A DNA stretch of 51,766 nt from Paenibacillus sp. 1001270B_150601_E10 (GCF_015558675.1 NZ_JADMOL010000001.1:25067-76832); one strand, 5' to 3'; positions 8,473 to 17,852 are shown, counted from the stretch's first letter. A program made the numbers and translations. Notes: generated from the sequence alone by a model not told the origin.

Positions 8473-8858
8473 GCGGCTTCCTCCTTCCGAACTTTATTCG
8501 GTACAGGCTTTGTTGGCATGGAATCCTGCATTTTCTTCGCGACAAGACCTGTTACATACAATACCGCCAATGTACTGCCGATGATCCCTGCAAAGATGCT
8601 GACCCAATGAGCACCTAGCACTGGGAAGAACGCCATAATACCCACGACATAAGGAATGAAGAACAACAGCATATGCTTTAGTAGCAGCTCTGCTGCTGTC
8701 TCTACCCATTCGAGACGTACAATTTTCAGCCCCAACGCAGCTAGGAACAATACCAATCCGAGCACGTTGCCTGGAAGCGGGATGTGAAACGCATTATGTA
8801 CCCACACACCCGCAAAATTAAAGCCTATTAAGATGGCAAAACCTATGATCCCCTTCAT
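8469..8858 (-). CDS. lrgA: LrgA/CidA family holin-like protein
   Basis: A 129-aa membrane protein with four hydrophobic helices, of the CidA/LrgA family that oligomerises in the membrane like a phage holin. The family motif PLPGNVLGLVLF is present near residue 30, and the C-terminus is short and charged. The ATG is preceded by GAAGGTGATATATAG. It is the first gene of a two-gene operon with lrgB. No LytSR or CidR regulator is adjacent, so the inducing signal is not visible. Confidence 0.9.
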   Translation of the reverse strand: MKGIIGFAILIGFNFAGVWVHNAFHIPLPGNVLGLVLFLAALGLKIVRLEWVETAAELLLKHMLLFFIPYVVGIMAFFPVLGAHWVSIFAGIIGSTLAVLYVTGLVAKKMQDSMPTKPVPNKVRKEEAA

Positions 8859-9024
8859 CTATATATCACCTTCTGTTTAAGATCTCATGCTGTACATGTC
8901 AGGATTCATCGACAAGCGGCTTCGTACTTTTAATCACAAATCCTATTGTAGCACCTTCATCCTAGAGATCCTACAAGGAATCCTTACCGTATAAGCGAGA
9001 TGAAAGCGATTTTTTCAAGCGAAA

Positions 9025-9050
9025 AGGCCCGGTAAACTATTACCGAGCCT
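9025..9050 (-). terminator. Intrinsic terminator of mprF
   Basis: 11-bp arms (AGGCTCGGTAA / TTACCGGGCCT on the minus strand, one mismatch) followed by TTTTC, starting about 22 nt after the mprF stop. Confidence 0.8.
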
Positions 9051-9072
9051 TTCAGAAGATTTCAAGCTATTT

Positions 9073-11703
9073 TCATGAGGTTGGTTCTTGATCCAGCTTC
9101 CAATTTACCTTCGCTGCTTCAGCTTTCCCTCTTCTTTGCTCTCTTCGGTAGGATCTCCGAATCCAGTTGCTAAGCTTCCACATCAGCGTTATTAGAGACA
9201 TTTGTTTCGGATAAGCGATATACTGCGATTCCCATTCCAGCTCACTCCATGGTTCAAATCGATGGCGCTGATTCGCAAGCACATACACATGGCGAATTCT
9301 TCGGTACATCGCAATCGCCGTACGTTCTGACCAGCTCATCGGCGCTATGCTCGTTTCCAGATGGGACAACGGAATATAGCCGCTCTCAATCTGCTCGCAG
9401 CCGCGATGATGTGCCCATTGATACAGCGTATGCAGCAGATGCTGCTCAACGGCTGTCGATTTGATCGGTTCAAATGGATCCGTTAAGCATGTTGTGCGAA
9501 GGTCTTCAATGACGAGTGTCTTCCGCTCCTGCTCGATCCGCACAATGGCAGCTCCATTCCATACTTGTTCGCTTCTCGGCTTGGAGATAAACAATCGATA
9601 GTCCGAGAATGGTGCTTCCAACGCAAGCTCCATATTATAACGATCATGAGCATCAACATGGTGCCACTGCGACAAGCTGTTTAAAAGATGATTCTTAACA
9701 GATTGATCCAATGGGAAATCATATCGCTCGATGATATTCGTGTCGCTGACTGGTTCCTCAATAATACCTGTCATCTGAAGTTTCGCTCGTTCTCCAATTC
9801 GGAAGAAGTCATTGCCATAGTCAAGCAGGAGCGGCATCCAATCCGTATCTACATGAAGAAACACTAGACGATAGCCGTAAAGGTCCGCTGAGGCGTATAA
9901 ATCCGTTAATGCCGCAGCTCGAAGCTTTACGTCAATCTGCGGCTGCCCAAGGATGTAGATACGGCGGCCTTTAATGATGAGCGGAAATGACGCACCCTGT
10001 ACATCACTCTCGTATACTCGTCTGTTTGATAGGCTTAGATACAGCCAGCCATGACTGACATGGCGGAAGAGTTCGTGGTCGGATGAGCGCCACGGTCTGC
10101 CGAACGTTTCCTCCTGTCGATATTCAAGCATGAACCAGCCGGATACATACATCGCCATGAATACAATTGCGGCACAGCCTAGGGTGGAGAACCACTCCTG
10201 TCTAGACTGCAGGAACGCGCCAAATTGAATCGAGTCATGCAATAGACTGAGCTCATTGCCCAAAAGGATGTACAGCCAGCCAAACAGCACGATGCATACG
10301 GTCATCATTGTCGTACCGACAAGACTTACGGGATACCGTAAGCGTGTGAACTGCTTGCGCAGCAAATACAGGAACCATACCATGCCGACTAGCCATAGCG
10401 TATGCCTTAAGCTTGTCCCTAGCAGGAAGGTCGCGACTGTACACAGTGCTAGTGAGACAAATAAAGTATAGTAAGCACGGTGTGTGCGCTCGAATACGCC
10501 TTTTAGCATCATCAAATTTACAAACGAACAGCCCACGATAATCCCGTTTAGGATAGGAAATACAGGCCCATGTGCCCAAGGTATGTATACAAAGCTTATC
10601 CCAGGAACGGGAACCGTAACCCCATATAGAAGCAGGAACAAGGATGTCATCAGCAATAAGATGGTTGTAGACCAGGAGGATAGGCTCATCCAGAATGACC
10701 GTTGGATAAACCACAGAATGCTCCCCGTTTCAATATAAGTGCCATACCGGGGATGCTCCTCCCAACGCCGAACCGCAACTCCGCCAAATTCAAATGCGGC
10801 AAAGATCAGGCCAAGACCAAAGGGAATGAAATAATAGACGATCCGGAACAGAAGCAACCCCGTAAATACCAAATGATCTTCTACCCCAATGGATTGCATC
10901 CCGACCAAATACATGATGTCAAAGGCGCCGAATCCGCCAGGCACCATGCTGACAATCCCTGCTACTGCACTGATGACGTACACTGCCAGCACATCCATAT
11001 AGGACACTGGCGCTTGAAGACTGATCAAGATGACATAGACAACGGTCCCAGCAGCGACCCATTCAAGGAAGGATACAAGGGTATAGCCAAAGGTCAACCC
11101 CATATTGGCGTGATGCTTGCCCTTCCATCTCGAACTAATGAGATAGGCAGGAAACAAGCAGGCGACAACCACAAGCACGATCCACATCCAGGAACGGCCT
11201 GCCAGCACTTCATGAACCGGAAGGATTCCAACAAGCACAGCAATTGATAGCAAGGATAAGCCGCTGATCATAGATGGTGCCATCCAGGCTAAAGCGATGA
11301 GCAGCTTAGGCGTATCTTTATCTGTTTCTCGATATAGAATCGAGCGAACCCCGACGCCAACAACACCGCCAAAGCCGAATATGCCGTTAAAGGTGTTGGC
11401 AATCCAAGAGGTTCGGAATATCTTAGCTGCACGAAACTTCTTCCCGATCGAACGGATCAGGAGCCAATCATAGCCGTACATGGTTGCAACCGCCAGCATG
11501 CCAAGTATAATTAATGCCGTAAATCGTTCACTCGATAACAAGCGGATCGCATGCAGCGAATCCGAGATCGAGAATTGTGATAGCTCCTTCTTACCATGAA
11601 AAAATACAAAGACGATAACTGCAATCGGAAACACAATCTTTAGTGACTTTTTCAGCCACGGTTGACGGATTAGCGCATGCAGCTTTGTTTTAAAAGCATC
11701 CAC
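9073..11703 (-). CDS. mprF: Bifunctional phosphatidylglycerol lysyltransferase/flippase MprF
   Basis: Transfers an amino acid (lysine or alanine) from aminoacyl-tRNA to phosphatidylglycerol and flips the product to the outer leaflet, lowering envelope negative charge and conferring cationic peptide resistance. The first ~530 residues carry about 14 hydrophobic segments, including the flippase motif GFGGVVGVGVRSI and SMVPGGFGAFD. The last ~330 residues form the cytosolic GNAT-like synthase domain, starting near the DHELFRHVSHGWLYLSLS stretch. At about 876 aa it is of normal full length. The GTG at 11703 is preferred over the one at 11709 because AAGGGGG then stands 6-7 nt upstream. It is monocistronic, with its own terminator. 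Confidence 0.93.
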   Translation of the reverse strand: MDAFKTKLHALIRQPWLKKSLKIVFPIAVIVFVFFHGKKELSQFSISDSLHAIRLLSSERFTALIILGMLAVATMYGYDWLLIRSIGKKFRAAKIFRTSWIANTFNGIFGFGGVVGVGVRSILYRETDKDTPKLLIALAWMAPSMISGLSLLSIAVLVGILPVHEVLAGRSWMWIVLVVVACLFPAYLISSRWKGKHHANMGLTFGYTLVSFLEWVAAGTVVYVILISLQAPVSYMDVLAVYVISAVAGIVSMVPGGFGAFDIMYLVGMQSIGVEDHLVFTGLLLFRIVYYFIPFGLGLIFAAFEFGGVAVRRWEEHPRYGTYIETGSILWFIQRSFWMSLSSWSTTILLLMTSLFLLLYGVTVPVPGISFVYIPWAHGPVFPILNGIIVGCSFVNLMMLKGVFERTHRAYYTLFVSLALCTVATFLLGTSLRHTLWLVGMVWFLYLLRKQFTRLRYPVSLVGTTMMTVCIVLFGWLYILLGNELSLLHDSIQFGAFLQSRQEWFSTLGCAAIVFMAMYVSGWFMLEYRQEETFGRPWRSSDHELFRHVSHGWLYLSLSNRRVYESDVQGASFPLIIKGRRIYILGQPQIDVKLRAAALTDLYASADLYGYRLVFLHVDTDWMPLLLDYGNDFFRIGERAKLQMTGIIEEPVSDTNIIERYDFPLDQSVKNHLLNSLSQWHHVDAHDRYNMELALEAPFSDYRLFISKPRSEQVWNGAAIVRIEQERKTLVIEDLRTTCLTDPFEPIKSTAVEQHLLHTLYQWAHHRGCEQIESGYIPLSHLETSIAPMSWSERTAIAMYRRIRHVYVLANQRHRFEPWSELEWESQYIAYPKQMSLITLMWKLSNWIRRSYRREQRRGKAEAAKVNWKLDQEPTS

Positions 11704-11783
11704 AAGCACTCCCCCTTAACAATACATTCGTTAGTTTGACGAGCTGTTCCTCATTCACTCTAGTGAACTATCTCTAATATCAC

Positions 11784-12725
11784 CTATAGCTCCAAGAAAG
11801 ATGCAAGTCTAGAAGCTGCTTCTTCCTTCTGTTTATCATTGACGTGGGTATAAACGGTTGTCGTCTGGATCGAGGCATGTCCGAGCATTTCCTGAACCGT
11901 ACGAATATCGGTTCCACTCCGAATTAGCATCGTGGCAAACGAATGCCGGAGCTTATGACAGGAGTACGATCGCTTCTGTGAAGACGATAGATTCCCGGCA
12001 TGCTGATCGATCTGCTCAAATAAATCACTCGCCATAAGCTGAATATGGCGGATAGACAGCCTTCTTCCCTTTTGCGAGATAAACATCGCTTCTTCTCCCG
12101 CCCGCCATGGCTCAAGCCGTTCCTCCATCGCACGCTCCAGCTGCTCGGCAACAGGGACCGGCAAGGGCACTGTTCGCCACTTCCGTCCTTTACCGAACAC
12201 TTCAAGCGTTCGACGCTCTGGGTGATAATGCCCGAGATCAAGCCGATGGACCTCGCCTACGCGTAAGCCTGCATAAGCCATCAGCATCATGATTGCTTTA
12301 TTGCGTTCTTGATATTTCCCTTCAATATGTATAAATAAGTCCTTGATTTGAGTGGGCTCCAGATAGACGGGCGAACGTGCGGATTCCGTCTTCGATTTCT
12401 TAACCTGAAGAGCAGGATTGATATCGGTGATCTGAAGCTCATTCAAGGCTCGGTAAAAGCTAATAAGCGCACAATGCTTCCGATTGCGAGTTGTATCGCT
12501 CACACCTGACTGCTTGATCTTCGTGAGGAAAGCAAAAATCTGAAGATTCTTAACCTCTGTTACCGCTTTGCCATCCAGAAAGAATAGAAAGTGATGAACA
12601 TCACTAATGTAATTGCGCTGCGTATAAGCGGTATAACCCGCATTCGACATCCACATTCGAAAAGCCATTAAGGGCTCCTCATATCGCTCCTCTAATTCAT
12701 TGCGAACTGATGAAGATATGCTCAT
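11784..12725 (-). CDS. Tyrosine recombinase, XerC/XerD-like
   Basis: Site-specific DNA recombinase of 313 aa. The N-terminal SAM-like core-binding domain (about 15-105) is followed by the catalytic domain with the expected residues: Arg in AYAGLRVGEV, HKLRHSFAT (HxxR), and LGHASIQTTTVYTHV with the nucleophile Tyr near the C-terminus. Size and lack of an extra N-terminal arm suit a Xer-type rather than a phage integrase, and no att-like repeats or phage genes are nearby. It differs from XerS at 22398. The spacing of GGAGG to the ATG is long (11 nt). The true XerC or XerD may be elsewhere; role unproven. Confidence 0.85.
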   Translation of the reverse strand: MSISSSVRNELEERYEEPLMAFRMWMSNAGYTAYTQRNYISDVHHFLFFLDGKAVTEVKNLQIFAFLTKIKQSGVSDTTRNRKHCALISFYRALNELQITDINPALQVKKSKTESARSPVYLEPTQIKDLFIHIEGKYQERNKAIMMLMAYAGLRVGEVHRLDLGHYHPERRTLEVFGKGRKWRTVPLPVPVAEQLERAMEERLEPWRAGEEAMFISQKGRRLSIRHIQLMASDLFEQIDQHAGNLSSSQKRSYSCHKLRHSFATMLIRSGTDIRTVQEMLGHASIQTTTVYTHVNDKQKEEAASRLASFLEL

Positions 12726-12968
12726 CCTTAAAAATGCCTCCTTCCATCATACAACACCAGCGGGTACGATACCGTGACAATCTTGCAATAATTCCAAGCA
12801 GCATCCGTCAAGAAAAATTGAAATAAGAGGATCCATACTGGATAAAGCCTTGCTGCACGCGGAATTTCGTTGGTTTTCGACTGCGAAAAATGAGCAATCA
12901 CGATTCAACCTTATAAGAAAAAGATCATCTGACCTTAGTCGACATCGTCCCCTTTTTTGGGTCACAAA

Positions 12969-13009
12969 TAACTGCGTATAATGATTATTATACGCAGTTT
13001 TGTTTTTGA
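12969..13009. terminator. Bidirectional intrinsic terminator
   Basis: Perfect 12-bp stem ACTGCGTATAAT / ATTATACGCAGT with a 4-nt loop, followed on the plus strand by TTTGTTTTT and on the minus strand by TATTTG. It sits directly after the stop of the GerAB-type gene. The remaining 240 bases up to the recombinase gene hold nothing I can support. Confidence 0.75.
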
Positions 13010-13019
13010 GAGGCAAATA

Positions 13020-14120
13020 TTATGTCGGGTTACCCTTTCTCCGCGTTCGAAACCACCCTACAATCAGTAGAAGGAGCGGGATGATAATCTGCATGGGAAG
13101 TTGAATATAGTATGTGAATGCGTACATTCCGTTCACAATGAATTCCGTATAGCTTCCTGCAAGATTGACTGAGCAATAGAGCAGAACAACACCCAACGGA
13201 AGCACTAGTGTTCGGTAATTCGGAACGGAAAAAGCAGTCGTCGCACACATCAAGGTAGCGTAGAACAGAATGGATATTCGAAAGAAGCCTCCCAACACAG
13301 ACGTTACCATAAATAAGGAATCCATCCTTTCCAGAAATGCCTTCCCTTCTACTAATTGAAATGTTGTAAGGAGCGGGTACTGGGTCCGGGTAAATAAATC
13401 TACACCAAGTATGGCAATGTTCAGCATCGTTACTAGGGAAATCACAACTCCGCCAAAGAAAATCCCTGTAATAACAGCTCTCTTCGTATGCTTTTGACTT
13501 TCCAAATAAGGATAAAGCATCATAAAAGCAATCAATTCCCCAAAAGGAAACACCGTGCTGTGATAAGAACTGAAAATAATAGGCATCCAGCCTCTTTCTA
13601 GAACAGGCATCAGATTATGTATATCTGCATTTCCTGAACTGAGAAGCAGCGTCAACCCAATGACCCCTAATATAGAGATAATCGTAAAGAAGATCTCCCC
13701 CGTTCGGGCGATGACCTCAATTCCCTTATACACGGTATACAAAATGGCGATCAGCATAAAAGAGCTGATGAGAAGCATGGGTGTCCTTGGATATGCAAAT
13801 ACGCGAACAAGCTCCCCGAAATCTCGCAAGACGAAAGCAGCAATGTAGAGGAAATAGATCACATACATCACCGTGACCACTTTACCTAACGGCTTCCCTA
13901 TAATTCGCTCGATAATTTGTCCAAATGTATGCCCAGGATAGTAAGAATAGATCGTATAATTCATTAAAAACAACACGATTCCACCAAGCATTCCGGTTAA
14001 AGCCGTCATCCAAGCATCTTGTTTGTTTTCTACTCCGAAGGCGATAATGATGGCACTAACGACAACGTAAAAGACGACAAGCACATATAGTTGATGCACA
14101 CTAATCTTTGCCTTTTCCAA
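13020..14120 (-). CDS. GerAB/YndE family spore germination permease
   Basis: Membrane component of a nutrient germinant receptor, an APC-superfamily protein of the spore inner membrane. It has about ten membrane helices over ~366 residues, the usual GerAB length. The frame is open to 14237, but I choose the TTG at 14120: GGGGAG lies 6 nt upstream, and the resulting start EKAKISVHQLYVLVV matches how GerAB proteins usually begin. The family-typical RDFGELVR segment is present near residue 95. The usual GerAA and GerAC partners are not adjacent, so it is an orphan B subunit or pairs with distant genes. Its presence argues for an endospore-former. Confidence 0.88.
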   Translation of the reverse strand: MEKAKISVHQLYVLVVFYVVVSAIIIAFGVENKQDAWMTALTGMLGGIVLFLMNYTIYSYYPGHTFGQIIERIIGKPLGKVVTVMYVIYFLYIAAFVLRDFGELVRVFAYPRTPMLLISSFMLIAILYTVYKGIEVIARTGEIFFTIISILGVIGLTLLLSSGNADIHNLMPVLERGWMPIIFSSYHSTVFPFGELIAFMMLYPYLESQKHTKRAVITGIFFGGVVISLVTMLNIAILGVDLFTRTQYPLLTTFQLVEGKAFLERMDSLFMVTSVLGGFFRISILFYATLMCATTAFSVPNYRTLVLPLGVVLLYCSVNLAGSYTEFIVNGMYAFTYYIQLPMQIIIPLLLLIVGWFRTRRKGNPT

Positions 14121-14223
14121 ATCAATCTCCCCGTCATCGAAAATCACAGCTGCATATTCATCATTATGAACAAACACATGTCTGAACATACGATAATGTA
14201 TTAATTCCATTTGAAATGACCAA

Positions 14224-14260
14224 ATAAAAAAAGCCACTCAAGTGATCAGCTTGAATAGCT
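14224..14260 (-). terminator. Intrinsic terminator of the ccpN-glpX block
   Basis: On the minus strand an 11-bp stem (AGCTATTCAAG / CTTGAGTGGCT, two G-U pairs) with a 7-nt loop is followed by TTTTTTTATTTG, about 40 nt after the glpX stop. It separates glpX from the germination gene. Confidence 0.85.
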
Positions 14261-14300
14261 TCTATTTTGACTATGAATGCTGCTAAAATCAGGCTTAACG

Positions 14301-15269
14301 TTATCCCATTGCTTGCTTTCGCTTGGCAGGGAGATGATGAATGCTTTGCAAGTGACGGATCGTCCCCGTCTTGGCTCGCATCATAACGGAATGGGATTCT
14401 ATGCGATCACCTGGAAGGAACCGAATCCCTTTCAACAATGCGCTATCTGTAATACCCGTTGCGGCAAAAATAACATCGCCGGTTCCAACCATATCCTTCA
14501 TCCGAAGCAGCTGATCAGGGTTCGAGATGCCCATCCATTCACAGCGTCTTCTCTCTTCATCAGAGGTTACCCACAATCTTCCCTGTAGCTCTCCGCCTAA
14601 GCAGCGAAGTCCAGCAGCAGCAAGTACGCCTTCTGGCGCACCGCCTGATCCAATGTACAGATCGATGCCGTGCTCAGGAATCGCGGTGACGATGGCCCCT
14701 GCCACATCCCCATGCTCAAGGAGCTTAATGCGAACGCCTGCTTTTCTTAACGTATCGATGATTCCTTCATGACGAGTGCGATTGAGAATCATTACGGTAA
14801 GCTCCATGAGCGGCTTGTTCAGAATGGAAGCTACTTTCTCTAAGGTGACCTCTACCGGATCATCGAGGCTCAGCTTACCAGCGAGCAGCGGTCCTACCGC
14901 GAGCTTTCTCATATACATATCAGGAGCGTGCAGCAAGGCTCCTCTCTCCGCAATAGCGATCACGCTCATGCCGTGGTCTCGGCCGTTCGCTACCGCCTCG
15001 GTGCCTTCTAAGGGGTCAACGGCAACATCCACTTCCGGACCAGTACCATTTCCCACCTGCTCTCCAATGAACAGCATAGGAGCTTCATCCATTTCACCTT
15101 CGCCAATGACTACTTTTCCTTTAATCGGCACCGTATCAAGCATGCTGCGCATCGCTGCTGTGGCAGCCTCATCCGCACAGTGCTTATCTCCGCGGCCTAT
15201 CCAATCTGAAGAGGCCATGGCTCCTGCCTCCGTAATCCGAACGATTTCTAGCGCTAGTTTCCGATCCAT
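14301..15269 (-). CDS. glpX: Fructose-1,6-bisphosphatase class II
   Basis: Hydrolyses fructose 1,6-bisphosphate to fructose 6-phosphate in gluconeogenesis. The 322-aa product has the class II signatures: GRGDKHCADEAA near residue 25, GEGEMDEAPML near 55, the metal-binding DPLEGT near 87 (usually DPIDGT or DPxEGT), and GSGGAPEG near 185. GAGGGGGAT precedes the ATG. It follows ccpN and the PPDK/PEPS regulator on the same strand with a 63-nt gap and ends at a strong terminator, so the three probably form a gluconeogenic control unit. Confidence 0.93.
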   Translation of the reverse strand: MDRKLALEIVRITEAGAMASSDWIGRGDKHCADEAATAAMRSMLDTVPIKGKVVIGEGEMDEAPMLFIGEQVGNGTGPEVDVAVDPLEGTEAVANGRDHGMSVIAIAERGALLHAPDMYMRKLAVGPLLAGKLSLDDPVEVTLEKVASILNKPLMELTVMILNRTRHEGIIDTLRKAGVRIKLLEHGDVAGAIVTAIPEHGIDLYIGSGGAPEGVLAAAGLRCLGGELQGRLWVTSDEERRRCEWMGISNPDQLLRMKDMVGTGDVIFAATGITDSALLKGIRFLPGDRIESHSVMMRAKTGTIRHLQSIHHLPAKRKQAMG

Positions 15270-15332
15270 CCTGATCCCCCTCTTTTTTCATAAAAATGAT
15301 AAACAAGCGTTATCCGATCACGCTTCAACCTG

Positions 15333-16136
15333 CTACATCCACTCCATAATAAGAGAAGCTGTCTCCTCAATGGCTTTATCGGTAACATCTATAACTTTGC
15401 ATCCAAGTCGATCATACAGCCCTGATGCATAATCCAGCTCTTCTTGAATTCGTTCCATAGATGCATATCTAGAATGCTCAGGCAGCCCCATACTCTTCAG
15501 CCTTTCTGTCCGCACCTTCCATAAATGCTCTGGAGTCATCGTTAATGCGATAATCTTGCTGACAGGAAGATGGAACAGGGGCTCCGGTGGCAGCATCTCA
15601 GGTACGATTGGGCAGTTTACAACCTTCCGCCCTTTGTGTGCCAAATATATGCTAAGCGGCGTCTTTGAAGTACGCGACACGCCGAGCAGAATAAGATCAG
15701 CCCGATGCATCGCATGCAGGTCCTTGCCGTCATCGCTGTCCACTGTGAATTCAATGGCTTCAACTCTGCGAAAATAATCCTCATCCAATTGATGCAGCAA
15801 GCCAGGCGTGCGCTTCGGCTCACTAGCAAATGTGTCCACGAAGGCTGAGATCATTGGCCCCATCACATCGACGATCCGCACATTGAATTGAATTGCCAGT
15901 TCCTTGATCGCTTCTCTCAGATCAGGCTGCACTAACGTATACGCAATGAATCCCTTCTCGCTTGCCGCCTCTTTCATTAATGGAACAAGCTCATCCGCAT
16001 GTCTCACATGGCTATATCGCTTAAGTCTTACATGTTCAGCATCAAACTGAGAGATCGCTGCCCGCACGACGGCCTCGGCTGTCTCTCCCACAGAATCAGA
16101 GCAAATGATAATCATCCCTGACGTATTCCCCATCAT
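15333..16136 (-). CDS. Pyruvate, phosphate dikinase / PEP synthase regulatory protein
   Basis: Bifunctional serine/threonine kinase-phosphorylase (DUF299 family; PpsR, or YqfL in Bacillus) that switches PPDK or PEP synthase off and on using ADP and phosphate. Visible are the N-terminal CSDSVGETAE and the P-loop-like GVSRTSKTPLSIYLAHKG near residue 155, both diagnostic. Length of about 267 aa is normal. The ATG at 16136 has AGGGGGA about 8 nt upstream; the TTG one codon earlier is an alternative. It starts 17 nt after ccpN, the same pairing as ccpN-yqfL in Bacillus, where the protein modulates CcpN activity. Confidence 0.92.
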   Translation of the reverse strand: MMGNTSGMIIICSDSVGETAEAVVRAAISQFDAEHVRLKRYSHVRHADELVPLMKEAASEKGFIAYTLVQPDLREAIKELAIQFNVRIVDVMGPMISAFVDTFASEPKRTPGLLHQLDEDYFRRVEAIEFTVDSDDGKDLHAMHRADLILLGVSRTSKTPLSIYLAHKGRKVVNCPIVPEMLPPEPLFHLPVSKIIALTMTPEHLWKVRTERLKSMGLPEHSRYASMERIQEELDYASGLYDRLGCKVIDVTDKAIEETASLIMEWM

Positions 16137-16153
16137 CAACCGTCCCCCTGCAA

Positions 16154-16789
16154 TTACTGATCCAGCTTATCAAGCAAGACTTTAATAATCGTTGTCTTCG
16201 TAATTCGTCCGACTACTTCCAGATGACCGTCCGCCAGCATGTTCTTTTCCTGTACGACTGGCAAGCTGTCGATATGATAATGTATCATTTTGCGAGCTGC
16301 ATCGAGTACAGAATCTTCAGGAGTAACGGTGATTACATTCGCTTGTCTTGTCATCGCCATACTAACTGGCATTGCGCCAGCCTGTGGATTCCCTAATGTG
16401 ACCTTCAATAAGTCCTTTCTAGAAATGACACCTGCCAGCATCCCCTGCTCCGTTGTCACAATAAGACTGCCCACATTCTCAAGAAAGAGCGTCACAACGG
16501 CGTCCTGAACCGTGGTCTTGATGTCCACCACAATCGGCAAGCCTTGAACCTCTCCAACTCTTATGCCACGCAGCTCCGCAGAATCCATGGTCGGCTGTTC
16601 ACTCTTCTGGCCAAGGAAATACCCTACCTTCGGCTTCGCTGCTAAATAATCTGTCATGACGAGAAGAGATAGATCCCCCCGAATCGTTGGTCGACTGATG
16701 TTGAGCATCTCCGCAATTTGTTCTGCTGTGATAGGAGCATGTCGTTTTACAATGCTGATAATTTCCTGCTGTCTCCCTGACAGTTCGAT
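16154..16789 (-). CDS. ccpN: CcpN-type transcriptional repressor with ATC start
   Basis: Repressor of gluconeogenic genes under glycolytic conditions. It has an N-terminal winged HTH (from ELSGRQQEII through PITAEQIAEMLNISRPTI to KPKVGYFLG) and two CBS domains that sense nucleotides (about 75-135 and 140-205). The first ATG (16708) would cut the HTH in half. Going upstream, the frame has no ATG, GTG or TTG before an in-frame TAA at 16805-16807, yet GGAGGG (16796-16801) stands 6 nt before an ATC at 16789. Starting there gives 211 aa, almost exactly the length of B. subtilis CcpN (about 212). CTG at 16783 is the other candidate. A rare start as in infC could limit expression; a sequence error cannot be excluded. 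Confidence 0.85.
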   Translation of the reverse strand: MELSGRQQEIISIVKRHAPITAEQIAEMLNISRPTIRGDLSLLVMTDYLAAKPKVGYFLGQKSEQPTMDSAELRGIRVGEVQGLPIVVDIKTTVQDAVVTLFLENVGSLIVTTEQGMLAGVISRKDLLKVTLGNPQAGAMPVSMAMTRQANVITVTPEDSVLDAARKMIHYHIDSLPVVQEKNMLADGHLEVVGRITKTTIIKVLLDKLDQ

Positions 16790-16993
16790 GACGATCCCTC
16801 CAATTTACATCCATGATATCCATATCAATTGAAGATATAATACGTCATATTTATGTTTTTTACAATATGTAATACACACTATTTATTGAATACATGATTG
16901 CTTTTTTCGATTTTGACACAAGAATAGGACATTCATACGTGGCATATACATGAGACGTTCAACACATCGCGTTAATGCAAGGGGTGGTTTCAT

Positions 16994-17335
16994 ATGATGT
17001 GGAGATATCCGTCATCACCGAGTTTCATTGTTGTTGTAATTCCGATCCATCGGGTGCTCGAAGGAATTACGATCGATTGGATTGGCAGTTCTGCGATCTT
17101 CGCGATTGTCAAAAAGAGTCTGCTCTCCGATCTCCTCGCGATTGCGGCAAGCACATTTATCCCGATGGTCATTAAATACGGTTTGAAACGCTATCGCTCC
17201 TTTCAACTGCAGCAAAGCTCAAAGCCGCGTACCTGGATTGCTCCAGCATCGATTACGCCAACGCGTTCATTGCCAGCAGAAGCTACTATCCGCATACGGC
17301 TTCCATCCAACACCTTATCTGCGGCTCAACCCTAA
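16994..17335 (+). CDS. Small membrane protein, uncharacterised
   Basis: I do not recognise this 113-aa product. It has two hydrophobic stretches (about residues 10-40 and 45-65: FIVVVIPIH, WIGSSAIFAIV, LLAIAASTFIPMVI) and then a basic, Ser/Thr/Pro-rich tail. Support for a real gene comes from AAGGGGTGG 6-7 nt before the ATG pair and from an intrinsic terminator 9 nt after the stop. It is divergent from ccpN, so the roughly 200-bp shared upstream region could carry control sites for both. Codon use in the last third looks less typical, so the true end of the conserved part is unclear. Confidence 0.5.
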   Translation: MMWRYPSSPSFIVVVIPIHRVLEGITIDWIGSSAIFAIVKKSLLSDLLAIAASTFIPMVIKYGLKRYRSFQLQQSSKPRTWIAPASITPTRSLPAEATIRIRLPSNTLSAAQP

Positions 17336-17343
17336 ATAGCAAA

Positions 17344-17388
17344 AGCACCCCTTCGTATATGGAATACCAAGAGGTGCTTCAATTTTTA
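17344..17388. terminator. Bidirectional intrinsic terminator
   Basis: Stem AGCACC / GGTGCT with additional CTT / AAG pairing inside, followed on the plus strand by TCAATTTTT and on the minus strand by TTTTGC. It separates the convergent small membrane protein and ebrB-like genes. Confidence 0.75.
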
Positions 17389-17468
17389 ACGAATGATGCG
17401 ATTCGCCAATAAAATAGGTTTGCACGATATATTCAACTATTATTCTAAATCGTATTCATGAAATGGCC

Positions 17469-17837
17469 TTATCCTGCCTCAGCAGCATTTTTAGATTCAT
17501 CTTGGGATGCAGGCGATCCTCCCTTGGCTCGATTCAGGATCACAATACCAATGATAACGAGCATAATGGCTAACACCTTAAAAACATGTATCGTTTCCCC
17601 AAAAGCGATGATCCCAATGACAACGGATAATGCCGTCCCAACACCGCTCCAGGTTGCATACGCCGTAGATAGAGGAATTGTCTTGAGCGCAAAACTTAAA
17701 CTCGTAAACGATACGAGAAATCCTAATGCCACCCCAAGACTCGGGCCTAGAACCGTAAACCCATTGGACAGCTTCAGCATCGTCGTGCCGAAGGCTTCAA
17801 ATATAATCGCCAAGGTCAAATAAAAAACGCCGGACAT
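17469..17837 (-). CDS. ebrB: Small multidrug resistance transporter, EbrB-like
   Basis: A 122-aa SMR proton antiporter subunit with four membrane helices. The conserved Glu of helix 1 is present (AIIFEAFGTTMLKLS, Glu 14), as is the helix-3 signature AYATWSGVGTALSVV. By eye it matches B. subtilis EbrB, including the longer charged C-terminal tail. It follows an EbrA-like gene by 15 nt. EbrA and EbrB need each other to export cationic dyes such as ethidium, so this is probably half of an antiparallel heterodimer. The tetR gene at the head of the operon is the likely regulator. Confidence 0.88.
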   Translation of the reverse strand: MSGVFYLTLAIIFEAFGTTMLKLSNGFTVLGPSLGVALGFLVSFTSLSFALKTIPLSTAYATWSGVGTALSVVIGIIAFGETIHVFKVLAIMLVIIGIVILNRAKGGSPASQDESKNAAEAG

Positions 17838-17852
17838 AACTGTTCCCTACCT

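Noticed and set aside
11784..12725. Recombinase gene considered as a marker of a prophage or integrative element
   Set aside because: No phage, transfer or cargo genes, no flanking direct repeats and no tRNA nearby; the protein looks Xer-like.
12747..13016. 89-codon minus-strand ORF between the recombinase and the germination gene
   Set aside because: It runs through the terminator hairpin, starts without an RBS and has no recognisable domain or regular composition.
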